Positions 18,001-25,767 are shown, counted from the stretch's first letter. The stretch is DNA of 35,184 nt from Acidobacteriota bacterium (GCA_022340585.1 JAJDNS010000056.1:1-35184); one strand, 5' to 3'. Program-made: numbers and translations. Notes: generated from the sequence alone by a model not told the origin.

Positions 18001-18888
18001 GGGCTGTCCCACGTAGACGTCGTCGAGCCCGTCGCCGTCGACGTCTCCGACCGAGACCCCGTGGTGCCCGTTCGAGTCGCGAGCGATCCCCGCGTCCATC
18101 CGGGCAACCCAGGAATCGAAGTCGACGGCGAGGTGCTGACGAAAGGACGCTTCCCCGCCAAGAGCCGCCGTCGTCACCTCGACGAACGGCGGGGCCGGAG
18201 TCCGGCTCCGGAGGTGGCCGGTGGCCGTCCATTCGACCACCCGCCAGCCGCTCGCGCCCCGCTTCCACCTCAGTCGCCAGGTCCCCAGTCGCTCGACGCG
18301 CCAGGCGTGGCGGCCCGGACCCACGAAGTCGTAGCGCACGTCGGTGGTCGCCGCCGCCTCCTCCCGCTCCACGTCGATCGCGGTGATGAGGAACTCGGCG
18401 ACCGTCACCTTCTGGAAGTCCTCGAGCAGCTGGTGTAGCTCCCCGGTGAAGGAAAGGGGATCCAGACTCGGCTCGCTCGCCAGGGTGCGGGCTCGGAAGA
18501 CCTGGAGCGAGGGGTGGTCGGTGACCGTCACCTCGTCGACCGGCCGGAGCCGACCGCCTCGGAACGAGGGCCCCAGGAGGAGGTCCGCGACGCGGCCGGC
18601 GCGATCAGGGTCCTCCCTGAGCTCCGCGCCCAGCTCGGCCAGGCGATCGATCAGCTCACCCGCCAGCCGCTCGTCGGGGAAGGAGTCGCTCCCCGGGGTC
18701 GTCTCCTCGAGGAACGGCGTCAACGAGTCGTTGACGACGAGCTCGGGCCGGTAGTGGAAGGGATCGCCCGGGGCTCGCGGGGCCTCGACGCGCCCAGACG
18801 CCACCGCCAGGCCCACGGGCTGAAGCGATACGAGAAAGAAGGGGACCAGCCGGAGGCGACGCATGAGCTGGAGGAGCGGCATGGACAT
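15046..18888 (-). CDS. Giant CRTAC1 / cysteine-less redoxin / TPR fusion protein
   Basis: A 1280-residue exported protein with four parts. After a signal region (about residues 8-30) an alpha-beta domain reaches about 255. FG-GAP/VCBS calcium-binding blades run from about 265 to 720 (VSVGDVDGDGLDDVYVG; IADYDRDGFLDLYLSVY; WLDYDGDGFLDIYGGQ), with an ASPIC/UnbV domain at about 755-830 (AIGARVTVE ... LFGLGASQ ... WPSGRTEVF). A redoxin/TlpA-like domain at about 860-1000 begins APDFSLPDLGG, but where the CxxC belongs it reads FWSAKADGARQ, so it should be redox-inactive. Six TPRs fill about 1060-1275. A TTG at 18906 is in frame, but ATG 18888 is preferred because TATAGT lies exactly six bases before it. 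A binding scaffold is the likely role. Confidence 0.87.
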   Translation of the reverse strand: MSMPLLQLMRRLRLVPFFLVSLQPVGLAVASGRVEAPRAPGDPFHYRPELVVNDSLTPFLEETTPGSDSFPDERLAGELIDRLAELGAELREDPDRAGRVADLLLGPSFRGGRLRPVDEVTVTDHPSLQVFRARTLASEPSLDPLSFTGELHQLLEDFQKVTVAEFLITAIDVEREEAAATTDVRYDFVGPGRHAWRVERLGTWRLRWKRGASGWRVVEWTATGHLRSRTPAPPFVEVTTAALGGEASFRQHLAVDFDSWVARMDAGIARDSNGHHGVSVGDVDGDGLDDVYVGQPFGFPNRLFRARGDGTFQEITEEAGLGILEDTQHSLFADIDNDGDQDLVVGMSTGPMLFVNEGAGRFARSPGAFRFQDGLKGAPMSMAIADYDRDGFLDLYLSVYSFHYGAGEGKAGTPAPYYDAVNGPPSVLFRNDGHGGFLEVTQEVKLDPGNDRFTFSAAWADYDHDGWPDLVATNDFGRKNLYRNLGLRDGKVTFEDVAGPAGVEDHAAGMSISWLDYDGDGFLDIYGGQMWSDSGLRVTASPDFMPDATPEVRALYHHHANGNSLLRNRGDGTFDDVTLEAGVNMCRWTWSSGTLDFDSDGWDDLYSVNGMLTRQFSREDLDWFFWGGVVARSPLTEATGTPYDDAWRAMNRFLYERSIASRHRNVFLRNDGHGHFDDVSGTLGLDLDQDGRSFAVTDYDQDGDQDLLVFSVRAAPQLRLFRNDFEGRGATLAVRLVGAPMTSRGDARAGGAWVSSRDAIGARVTVETDRLRRTKEVQAGSGFLSQHSKELLFGLGASQRVDRLTVEWPSGRTEVFADVPLNQRIRIEEGGELRAVPYGTASALTAGVTPPKPGSPPSDTWLFEPFPAPDFSLPDLGGEERSLSTLRGRPAVLLFWSAKADGARQALLDLDRGASTLAHAGIGALAIAVDPPEDLEKVRAAATAVTTLPVLVASEEVALGYAILNRHLFMNRQNLELPTTLLLDTAGRVVKVYRDRTDVSQIQQDAPTIEAPPHERLARALPFEGVSYSAPGGRDYVPYGRELLDQGLETQAVVAFELAARGSPTAASLFRLGNLLVKTGQEAKARMAYERALVIQPDLSEASNDLGALLAENGDVEGAIARFQAALEATPDYPDALNNLGYALLLTGQGAKARELYERALKLQPGFPEALNNLGLILGQEGDMESAEPYFRKALEKRPDYGEAANNLALVLVARGQSDEAIALLQGFLTDNPESESAYITLAKVYLSLDRRQDGLEILDRLLKRDPDHPLAQELARQFR

Positions 18889-18894
18889 CGGGAG

Positions 18895-18900
18895 ACTATA
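18895..18900 (-). promoter_or_regulatory. -10-like TATAGT, leaderless layout
   Basis: On the minus strand TATAGT (18900-18895) is followed by six bases and then the ATG at 18888. No Shine-Dalgarno sequence precedes that ATG, so a leaderless message is likely. Confidence 0.45.
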
Positions 18901-18963
18901 GGCCAAGTCCGGTCGTGCCCGGGCGCGACCCGTGTCGGAGACGGACGGTCGCAGGCGGCGTCC

Positions 18964-21105
18964 TCAGGGCTCGACGGCGTGTTCGCGGTCCAGCGTCAGG
19001 ACGACGTGGCGGTCCACTACCACGCCGGTCCAGCGGTAGTGATGTGCTCCGAGCCGCACGTCGACGACGACCGGATCCTGCCAGGCGCCGAGGCCGAAGA
19101 GCGCACGAAGGTCGCTGTGCGAGAGGTACCCGCCCCCGGAGCGGACCTCGCGCACCTGCTGCCGGCCCTCCCCGTACTCGACGGCGACCCTCGCGCCGAT
19201 CGCGAACCGGTTGGAGCCTCTCCGGCGCAGCTCGATGCCGAGCCAGTGGTTGCTGGTCTGCTGGGTGTTCTCGAGCAGCGCCGGCTCGTCGTCCATGGCG
19301 CTGACGACGAGGTCCGGATCCCCGTCGTTGTCGAGGTCCCCGACCGCCACCGCCCGGCTGGACTTCTGCACCAGGAGACCGCGCCCGGCGGTAGCTGACA
19401 CGTCGCGGAACCTCCCGTCGTCGTTCACGAAGAGCTGGTCTCTCTGTGCGTAGCTTTCCCCGAGCTGGGGATACTCGTCCACCTGGGGGAAGAGGTGCCC
19501 GTGAGCGTAGTAGAGGTCCAGGTCCCCGTCGAGGTCGGCGTCGAGGAAGCCCAGCCCCCAGGTCATGCTCTCGAAGGTCGGGGAAGCGATCCCAGCTCTC
19601 TGCGACACGTCCTCGAAGCTCCCGTCACCCAGGTTCCGGTACAGGGAGTTGTGGTCGTAGGCGAACGCGGAGTCCGCGATGTCGAGCAAGCCGTCCCCGT
19701 CATAGTCGCCGGCGTCGGCGCCCATGCCGGCCTGGGCGCGGGCGTCGACGTTCAGGGCCACTCCGGCCATGAGGCCGACGCTCTCGAAGCCGCGTCCTCC
19801 GCGGTTGCGGTAGAGGAAGTTGGGATTCGAGTCGTTCGCCACGAAGATGTCGGTCCACCCGTCGCCGTCGTAGTCGGTGGCCACCACGCCGAAGCCGTAG
19901 GCCAGGGTCGTGTCGGTGAGGCCGCGAGCGTCCGTCATCTCCCTGAAGCTCCCGTCCCCCTGGTTCTCGAAGAAGAGATCGGCGGCTCCCGGGAGCCCGG
20001 CCGGGCCCAGCATCACCTTCGCCACACCCCGCCACATCAGGAACCGGGCGGGAGCGTCGACCTCCTCCCGGGGGGCAGTGACGTAGCGGGCCACATAGAG
20101 GTCCAGGTCTCCGTCGCCGTCCGAGTCGAGAAAGGCGCATCCAGTGCTCCAGCCACCGACGGAGACCCCGGCGGTCTCGGCCACGTCCTCGAACGTGCCG
20201 TCCCCCTCGTTCCGGAAGAGCAGGTTGGGACCGTAGTTGGTGACGTAGAGGTCGAGCCGTCCGTCGTCGTCGAAGTCCCCGGCGCACACGCCGTAGCCCC
20301 AGGCCGCCGCGTCTACTCCGGCCTCGGCGGCCACGTTCTCGAATCTCATCCCGCCCAGGTTGCGGTAGAGCGCGTTGCGGTGAGGGATGCGGGCACGCCC
20401 GTTCCTCTCGTCCAGGTCGAACGCGCTCACCGTGTAGATGTCGAGAAGCCCGTCATCGTCATAGTCGAGCAGCGCGACCCCGTTGCCCCCGGATTCGACG
20501 AGGTGCCACTTGGAGGGACCTCCGCCGTAGGTCTCCTCGGTGAGCTGGCCCCGCACCGAGTCGAAGCGCGCGGCGTGGTCCTGGTCTGGTCCGGCCCGGG
20601 CGGGCGCCTCGGCTGGCGGCGGTCCCATGGCCGTGGCGTGGCCGCCGTAGGCCGGCTCCTCCACCTCGCCCTTGCTCCGGGCGAAGCTACCCTCGAACAC
20701 CAGGTCCACACTCGTGCCTCCCCGCAGGCGGTAGCCCGCGCGGTCGAGCACGGCCAGGTCTTCGTCGGGCGAGTACCCCTCCGGTCCGCGGTCGGCTCGA
20801 GCCCGGAGACTCGCCGCCGTGCGCCCGAGAGCATCGTGCTCGGAGGCCGGGAGCCACGGTGTGGCCTCGATCAGGGCGTCGATCCTGCCCGCCGCCTCCT
20901 CGAGGGCCCGCGCGAACGCGGTCGCGTCAGCGCCGACGCCCGCCCTCGCGGCGTCGCGCAGCCGGTCCACTGCCTCCTTGTGGATCCGGAGCGCCCGGGC
21001 CTTCTCGCCCGCGGAAGGCTCCGCCGGTGGCTGAGCGGCCGCCGCCAGACAGGCGGACAGGAGCACCAGGGCGATCCAGGGCTGCCGATGATCGTCGATG
21101 GACAT
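18964..21105 (-). CDS. CRTAC1-type FG-GAP repeat protein with ASPIC/UnbV domain
   Basis: A 713-residue exported protein. The signal peptide (about residues 8-25, LLSACLAAAAQ) is followed by a helical region (about 30-190) not present in the CRTAC1 protein at 3901. Calcium-binding FG-GAP blades run from about 205 to 590 (LLDYDDDGLLDIYTVS; GDFDDDGRLDLYVTNYG; ATDYDGDGWTDIFVAND). The ASPIC/UnbV domain (about 630-700) reads AIGARVAVEYGEG ... ALFGLGAW. Upstream in-frame starts exist (ATG 21114, GTG 21129); ATG 21105 is chosen because GGCGGAG lies ten bases before it, while it almost touches the ATG at 21114. The role is unknown; extracellular binding is the family's usual assignment. It is the first of three leftward genes, with the CRTAC1-redoxin-TPR gene 75 bp downstream. 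Confidence 0.88.
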   Translation of the reverse strand: MSIDDHRQPWIALVLLSACLAAAAQPPAEPSAGEKARALRIHKEAVDRLRDAARAGVGADATAFARALEEAAGRIDALIEATPWLPASEHDALGRTAASLRARADRGPEGYSPDEDLAVLDRAGYRLRGGTSVDLVFEGSFARSKGEVEEPAYGGHATAMGPPPAEAPARAGPDQDHAARFDSVRGQLTEETYGGGPSKWHLVESGGNGVALLDYDDDGLLDIYTVSAFDLDERNGRARIPHRNALYRNLGGMRFENVAAEAGVDAAAWGYGVCAGDFDDDGRLDLYVTNYGPNLLFRNEGDGTFEDVAETAGVSVGGWSTGCAFLDSDGDGDLDLYVARYVTAPREEVDAPARFLMWRGVAKVMLGPAGLPGAADLFFENQGDGSFREMTDARGLTDTTLAYGFGVVATDYDGDGWTDIFVANDSNPNFLYRNRGGRGFESVGLMAGVALNVDARAQAGMGADAGDYDGDGLLDIADSAFAYDHNSLYRNLGDGSFEDVSQRAGIASPTFESMTWGLGFLDADLDGDLDLYYAHGHLFPQVDEYPQLGESYAQRDQLFVNDDGRFRDVSATAGRGLLVQKSSRAVAVGDLDNDGDPDLVVSAMDDEPALLENTQQTSNHWLGIELRRRGSNRFAIGARVAVEYGEGRQQVREVRSGGGYLSHSDLRALFGLGAWQDPVVVDVRLGAHHYRWTGVVVDRHVVLTLDREHAVEP

Positions 21106-21159
21106 GCGGGACATTCTCCGCCGGGCCACGCCGGGCCGCTCGGGCAGTGCAACGACGAA

Positions 21160-21189
21160 ACACTACGGTCGGCGATCGGCGTCCGTCAA
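21160..21189 (-). promoter_or_regulatory. Sigma70-like promoter for the CRTAC1 gene
   Basis: On the minus strand TTGACG (21189-21184) and TAGTGT (21165-21160) are separated by 18 bases, with an expected start near 21153 and a leader of about 48 bases to the ATG at 21105. Confidence 0.45.
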
Positions 21190-21483
21190 ATCGGCCGGCA
21201 CAGGAGGATGCGGTCAGAGATTACCTGGAGAGGGCGGCCAGGCAATCCCGTCTCCCGAGAGCCCTGCGGGCAGCCCTCTTCTGGTTGATGAGTCGCAGGT
21301 CGCCCTCCCTCCATGCAGCTCTCCGTCGGTCGTGTTCCAGCGGCATCGGCGTGACCTGCCGGATCGAGTGATCAGAGCGCCGGGGCTGTGACCGACGTCA
21401 CGCCCAGGGGATCGGAATCCACGGGAGACTGGGGAGGTCATCGCAGTCGACTCACTGGGGGAGCTCGGGGGTATGGGGCAGGG
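21190..21483. other. Intergenic stretch, no gene recognised
   Basis: Together with the promoter at its left this is a gap of over 300 bp between divergent genes. AGGAGG directly abuts an ATG at 21208 that opens a 26-codon frame, but the spacing is impossible for initiation and the peptide resembles nothing. No repeat or RNA gene was recognised. Confidence 0.4.
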
Positions 21484-22449
21484 ATGTTGATCAGCTTCGG
21501 TAGCCAACTCAGGGAGACGCGCGAGGCCCGTGGTCTGTCTCTGGAGGCGGTGGCCGACGCCACGCGCATCGCGCCACGTCACCTGTCGGCGCTCGAGCAG
21601 AGCGACGTCGAGGCCCTGCCGCCCGGACCCTTCGCGAAGGGCTACATCGAAGCCTACTCACGGCTTCTCGGTATCGACCCGGATCCGATTGTCGAGGCTT
21701 GTCGCTCCCAGGGGCGGCAGCACGGCCTGGGCACGCCCGAAGCCCAGGACCGGATTATCGAGGAGCTCTCCCAGATCGTGGAGCAGCGGGCCGGACCGCC
21801 CCGCCGCCCCGGGTGGTTCCCGGCGGGAGGGAAGAGGCTGGCCCTCGTCCTGATAGGGGTCGGCCTGCTGGGAGGCGGGGGATGGCTCCTGAGCCGCGCC
21901 CGGACGCCCCGTCCCGCCGTCGCCCCCTCGCCGCTCCGGGAGGGACCGGCGGACCCTGCCGGCCCGGAGGTCCTGGCCCGGGACGCTCCCGGTTCCGGCG
22001 AGGATGCGGCCGAGGCATCCCCGGACCCCGGGCCCTCGCCGCTCGAGCCGCCGGCCCGGGAGCCCGCGCCCTCGGTCGCTGCGCGGCCTGCCGAGACGGC
22101 GGTCTTCTCGGCGCCCGGCGATCTCGAGGTGTCCCACTCGGGCGTCGGGACCGGGGTCGAGAACAACCGGCTCGTCGGTCGCGCGGATCGTTTCGCGGAG
22201 GGGGGGGCGGTCGTCTTCTGGACGCGCGTCCTCGGGGGCCGGCCCGGCGACGTCATCCACCACGTCTGGTTCCACGAGGGCCAACGGGTCACCCTGGCCG
22301 AGCTCACGCTCGGAGGAGCTCACTGGCGCACGCACTCCCGCCGCTTCCTCGACCAGGGGCTCACCGGCCGCTGGGTCGTCGAGGCCCGGCGTCCCGACGG
22401 CGAGGTGCTGGCGCGCCAGGAGTTCCTCTGCGTCCCCCGCGAGCGCTAG
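21484..22449 (+). CDS. RodZ-like HTH / transmembrane / DUF2914 protein
   Basis: A 321-residue bitopic membrane protein. Residues 1-75 are an Xre-type helix-turn-helix of the RodZ kind (LRETREARGLSLEAVADATR, then LPPGPFAKGYIEAYSRLLGID). A transmembrane helix spans about 119-137, followed by a Pro/Ala-rich linker to about 205. The C-terminal part (about 215-318) matches DUF2914 (GVGTGVENNRLVGRADRF; VFWTRVLGGRPGDVIHHVWF; GRWVVEARRPDGEVL). True RodZ proteins anchor the rod-shape machinery and end in DUF4115; the different C-terminus means this need not be the cell-shape protein. ATG at 21484 is preceded by a purine-rich GCAGGG and by TATGGG six bases away. Upstream in-frame codons would add a 32-residue leader of no recognisable character. 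Confidence 0.82.
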   Translation: MLISFGSQLRETREARGLSLEAVADATRIAPRHLSALEQSDVEALPPGPFAKGYIEAYSRLLGIDPDPIVEACRSQGRQHGLGTPEAQDRIIEELSQIVEQRAGPPRRPGWFPAGGKRLALVLIGVGLLGGGGWLLSRARTPRPAVAPSPLREGPADPAGPEVLARDAPGSGEDAAEASPDPGPSPLEPPAREPAPSVAARPAETAVFSAPGDLEVSHSGVGTGVENNRLVGRADRFAEGGAVVFWTRVLGGRPGDVIHHVWFHEGQRVTLAELTLGGAHWRTHSRRFLDQGLTGRWVVEARRPDGEVLARQEFLCVPRER

Positions 22450-22471
22450 CGAGGCCGGCCGGGAGACGGCC

Positions 22472-22561
22472 CTACGGCGTCTCCAGCTCGAAGGCGAAGA
22501 TCTCGTCGATGCTCGTGTCGCGGAGGGCCGGTATCGAGTCGTCGGGGGCGTGGCCCCCCAT
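22472..22561 (-). pseudogene. Possible 3' remnant of a gene, or very small ORF
   Basis: The minus-strand frame ending in TAG at 22472 reads GGHAPDDSIPALRDTSIDE and on through a 29-residue tail, with almost every codon ending in G or C as in real genes here. An ATG exists at 22561 but has no clear ribosome binding site, and the frame upstream has no family resemblance. It looks like the end of a decayed gene; function unknown. Confidence 0.3.
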
Positions 22562-22627
22562 GGGCCGAGCAGCCTGTCGATCTTCGGCAGGGGAGTGGCC
22601 GGCGGCCGCCCCGGCACCGATGGACCG

Positions 22628-22656
22628 CTGACCATGCGACCCTGATCCGATATCAT
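22628..22656 (+). promoter_or_regulatory. Sigma70-like promoter candidate
   Basis: CTGACC (22628-22633) and TATCAT (22651-22656) are 17 bases apart. It would drive the secreted-protein gene at 22815 through a leader of about 150 bases that includes the receiver-domain remnant. Confidence 0.35.
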
Positions 22657-22744
22657 GGAGTCTCACGAGCGGGCTACCATCTTCCTGGTTCAAACCGTAC
22701 CTATCGGGCGACCGGGGTTTCGTGACGGCGGATGGCGGAGGCCG

Positions 22745-22789
22745 ACGGTCTTGGTCGTGGATGACGATGCCTTCGTGCGCCGGGCCTGC
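22745..22789 (+). pseudogene. Fragment of a response-regulator receiver domain
   Basis: One frame reads TVLVVDDDAFVRRAC, which is the beta1 strand and acidic pocket that open CheY-like receiver domains. The similarity stops abruptly after the Cys, and the frame runs on into the ribosome binding site and start of the gene at 22815. No receiver-domain continuation (phosphoacceptor Asp, Thr/Ser, Lys) is found nearby in any frame. It is a truncated remnant or a rearrangement joint. Confidence 0.55.
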
Positions 22790-22814
22790 TCCGCCTCAGA
22801 AGGAGGATCGACGT

Positions 22815-23411
22815 ATGAGCCGAATGAACGCTGGTACCTTAGTGTCCCTGGCCCTCGGGGCCTCCCTGGTCGTCGCCATGTTCGCCTCCACCGCCGTCGC
22901 CAAGGAGGAGGAGCTCCTGCGCCTCCGTGCCTTCGCCGTCAACATGAACAACAGCGCCCGCACCGGGACCATCGACATCGTGATCGAGCGGTGGTCGACG
23001 GACGAGGAGGCCTCGAAACTCAAGGCGACGCTCGTCGAGAAGGGCGATGACAAGCTGCTGTCCGTGCTCCAGAAGATCAAGCCGCGCTGCGGCTTCGCTC
23101 GCACCTCGAACAGCCTCGGCTGGGACATCTACTTCGCGCGCGAAACGCCACTGCCCGACGGTGGTCGGAAGATCGTCGTCGCCACCGACCGGCCCGTCAG
23201 CATGTGGGAAGCCCGCAACCAGGGACGTTCCATGGACTATCAGTTCTCGCTCGCCGAGATCCACTTGCCGGCGACCGGCACGGGCCAGGGCAAGGCCATT
23301 CCCCGTGCCAAGCTGAGCTTCAACGCGAAGACCAACACGCTGGAGATCGAGAACTGGGAGAACATCCCGGTTCTGCTCAACGAGGTCACCGTCATCGAAC
23401 CGAAGGAGTAG
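22815..23411 (+). CDS. Small secreted protein of unknown function
   Basis: A 198-residue protein with a clear Sec signal peptide (residues 1-28, hydrophobic core LVSLALGASLVVAMFA, cleavage after TAVA). The mature part alternates strands and short helices, with one Cys (KPRCGFART), and ends LLNEVTVIEP. I do not recognise a named family. AAGGAGG about nine bases before the ATG fixes the start. The ribosome binding site lies within six bases of the end of the receiver-domain remnant, so an old deletion may have brought this gene under foreign upstream sequence. It ends 63 bp before the convergent GH3 gene. Confidence 0.75.
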   Translation: MSRMNAGTLVSLALGASLVVAMFASTAVAKEEELLRLRAFAVNMNNSARTGTIDIVIERWSTDEEASKLKATLVEKGDDKLLSVLQKIKPRCGFARTSNSLGWDIYFARETPLPDGGRKIVVATDRPVSMWEARNQGRSMDYQFSLAEIHLPATGTGQGKAIPRAKLSFNAKTNTLEIENWENIPVLLNEVTVIEPKE

Positions 23412-23425
23412 GGGAGCCGATCGAG

Positions 23426-23460
23426 CGATCCGTGTCGCTGTCCCCAGGCCGCGCGGATCG
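23426..23460. terminator. Inverted repeat between convergent genes
   Basis: CGATCCG (23426-23432) and CGGATCG (23454-23460) are perfect arms around a 21-base loop in the 63-bp gap between convergent genes. The loop is long and there is no U-run, so this is a weak terminator call. Confidence 0.3.
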
Positions 23461-23474
23461 TTCCGGCCGACGTC

Positions 23475-25712
23475 TCAGTGTGCCTTCACGGTGAGAGTCT
23501 TCCGCAGGGAGAGGTCGGCGTCCGCCGAGGATCGTCCGACCAACAACTCGACAGGTCCGGGCTCGACCACCCAGGTCTTCTTCCCGGGGTCCCAGTAGCT
23601 GAGATCCGAGTCCGGAAGGCGCAACGTCACGGTCTCCGTCTCACCCGGGGCCAGGCTGACCCGCTGAAAGCCCCGCAGCTGTTTGCGCGGCCGGGCGACC
23701 TTCGAGTCGGGATAGCGAACGTAGAGCTGCACGACGTCGTCCCCGGCCCGCGTGCCGGTGTTCGTCACGTCCACGCTGACGTCGACGGTGCCGTCCGGCG
23801 CGAGTGTGGTCGAGCTGGTGCGGAGGTCGGCGTAGGCGAAGCGCGTGTAGCTCAGCCCATGGCCGAAGGCGTACTGAGGCTCGCCCTCGAAGTACATGTA
23901 GGTCCGCCCGTGCCGGATGTCGTAGTCCATCATCGGGGGCAGCTGCTCGAGAGACCGGGGCCAGGTCTGGGCGAGGCGCCCCCCGGGATCGACGTCCCCG
24001 AAGAGCACGTCCCCCAGGGCGTTGCCGAGCTCCTGGCTGTTGTGGGTCATGTGCAAGATGGTGGTGGCGTTCTCCGCAGCCCAGGGGAGGGCGACCGGGA
24101 AGCTGGTGATGAGGACGACCACGGTGTTGGGGTTCACCTCGATCACCTTGCGAACGAACTCCTCCTGTCCCGGGGGGAGGGTGATCTGCTTGCGGTCGAC
24201 CGCTTCCTTGCCCTCGCTCGGCGAGGTGACCACTGCCCATCCCGCATTGCCCTCGGGGTGGTTGCCGACACACACGACGGCCACGTCCCGCTCGCGCGCC
24301 ATCTCCACCGCGGCTTCGCTCATGTCGCCCACCCAGCTCACCCCCACCCGGGTCGGGGCGGGGAAGGGATCCGGGTTGGCCACGTTCTCGATGCCCTCAC
24401 GGGGAGAGACGGTGTAGGGCGGGGTCCCCGAGTACCAGTCGAGGAGGACCTGGTTCGCCAGGGGGCCGATGACCCCGATGGACTCCACCTTCTCGCGATC
24501 GAGGGGCAGGAGGCCCGCGGCGTTCCTCAGAAGCACGATCGACTTCCGAGTGACCTCGCGAACGAGGGCCTTCGTCGCGGGCTGGTTCCACGGCTCGGGA
24601 TCGCCGGGGGCGCCGATGGCGGCGTAGGGGACGCGGTCGGGGGGATCGAGCAGGCCGAGACGGATCGACACCCGGAACAGGCCCCGCAGGGCCTCGTCGA
24701 GGTCGGCCTCGGTGAGGAGGCCACGCTCGAGGGCCCCGGTGACCGGCTCCCGGTGTCGGTCGAGGAAGTGGTTGATGCCGGCTTTCATGCAGGCGGCGGC
24801 GGCGGCGGGGAGGTCGGGATACGCCTGGTGAGCGCTCACCAGGAGGCCGAGCCCGCCCCCGTCCGTGCAGATGATGCCGTCGAGGCCCCACTCGTCGACG
24901 ACGATGTCCCGGAGCATGGGGTGCACGTGCGCCGGGGTGCCGTTCACCGCGTTGTAGGCGGCCATCATCGCCCGGGCACCCCCCTCGCGCACCGCCATCT
25001 CGAAGGGCTTCGCGTAGTACTCGCGCCACAGCCGCTCGTCGAAGTCGGACGAGGACCTCACCCGGTCATCCTCGTTGCTGTTGGCGAGGAAGTGCTTCAG
25101 GAGGGCCGCCGCCTTCCAGTAGCGGGGGTGGTCTCCCTGGAGGCCTCGGGTGAAGGCGGTGGCGAGGGTGCCGACGTGGAAGGGGTCCTCGCCGTAGACC
25201 TCCTCGGTGCGTCCCCAGCGCGGGTCCCGCGCGAGGTCGGCGTTCGGCGCGCGCACGATGATGCCGGCGCGGTCGTACTCCGGGCTCTGGTAGAGGTAGC
25301 GAGCCTCGTGGGCCTCCTGCGCCGCCACGCGGCGGACCAGCTCGGGGTCCCAGGTCGCGCCCAGGCCGTAGGCCTGGGGGAACTGGGTCGTCGCCGTGGG
25401 GTTGCGGCGGCCCCAGTTGCTGGGCCCGCCCTGGGCCACGCCGTGGTACCCCTCGATGTGGGGAGACCCCTCCACTCCGAGCCGCGGCACCGCCGCGCGC
25501 CAGGCCAGGGCGCCGACCTTCTCCTCGAGGGTCATGCGGCCGATGAGGTCGCTGACACGCTCCTCCTCCGAGAGGTCGGGGTTCTGGAATGGGTGCCCGG
25601 AGGACGCGGGTGGATCCTCGGCTCCAGAGGTCGGAGCGGGAGCGCTCACCCCGATCAACGCCCCGGCGGTGAGCACGACGGTCCAGCGGGTCGCCCTGGA
25701 GCTGAGTCTCAT
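23475..25712 (-). CDS. Exported GH3 family beta-glycosidase (beta-glucosidase/xylosidase type)
   Basis: A 745-residue glycoside hydrolase family 3 enzyme that releases sugars from the non-reducing ends of beta-linked oligosaccharides. A Sec signal peptide covers residues 1-30. The GH3 N-terminal barrel (about 45-390) carries NADLARDPRWGRTEEVYGED, KHFLANSNE and the nucleophile region DGIICTDGGG with Asp284. The alpha/beta C-terminal domain (about 400-610) and a fibronectin-III-like domain (about 640-740, VVQLYVRYPDSKVARPRKQL) complete the three-domain layout. Length is normal for the family, and the specificity cannot be read reliably. ATG 25712 has GGGAG about nine bases upstream and a good promoter before that. 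The signal peptide places it in the periplasm or outside, consistent with polysaccharide use with the TonB receptor and the GH172 lipoprotein. Confidence 0.93.
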   Translation of the reverse strand: MRLSSRATRWTVVLTAGALIGVSAPAPTSGAEDPPASSGHPFQNPDLSEEERVSDLIGRMTLEEKVGALAWRAAVPRLGVEGSPHIEGYHGVAQGGPSNWGRRNPTATTQFPQAYGLGATWDPELVRRVAAQEAHEARYLYQSPEYDRAGIIVRAPNADLARDPRWGRTEEVYGEDPFHVGTLATAFTRGLQGDHPRYWKAAALLKHFLANSNEDDRVRSSSDFDERLWREYYAKPFEMAVREGGARAMMAAYNAVNGTPAHVHPMLRDIVVDEWGLDGIICTDGGGLGLLVSAHQAYPDLPAAAAACMKAGINHFLDRHREPVTGALERGLLTEADLDEALRGLFRVSIRLGLLDPPDRVPYAAIGAPGDPEPWNQPATKALVREVTRKSIVLLRNAAGLLPLDREKVESIGVIGPLANQVLLDWYSGTPPYTVSPREGIENVANPDPFPAPTRVGVSWVGDMSEAAVEMARERDVAVVCVGNHPEGNAGWAVVTSPSEGKEAVDRKQITLPPGQEEFVRKVIEVNPNTVVVLITSFPVALPWAAENATTILHMTHNSQELGNALGDVLFGDVDPGGRLAQTWPRSLEQLPPMMDYDIRHGRTYMYFEGEPQYAFGHGLSYTRFAYADLRTSSTTLAPDGTVDVSVDVTNTGTRAGDDVVQLYVRYPDSKVARPRKQLRGFQRVSLAPGETETVTLRLPDSDLSYWDPGKKTWVVEPGPVELLVGRSSADADLSLRKTLTVKAH

Positions 25713-25739
25713 CGTGGTCTCTCCCTTCGTTCGCGCCGA

Positions 25740-25767
25740 ACAGTATCTCGCTCCCGCCGGATGTCAA
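25740..25767 (-). promoter_or_regulatory. Sigma70 promoter of the GH3 gene
   Basis: On the minus strand a perfect TTGACA (25767-25762) is followed after 16 bases by TACTGT (25745-25740). The expected start near 25733 gives a leader of about 20 bases containing GGGAG. It is the best-formed -35/-10 pair I saw in the window. Confidence 0.6.

Noticed and set aside
16528..19398. Long plus-strand frames opposite the CRTAC1 genes
   Set aside because: Same antisense GC artefact; the repeated VEVVVAV pattern mirrors the DxDxDG blades.
21208..21288. A 26-codon frame with AGGAGG touching its ATG
   Set aside because: The Shine-Dalgarno sequence has no spacer, and the peptide resembles nothing known.
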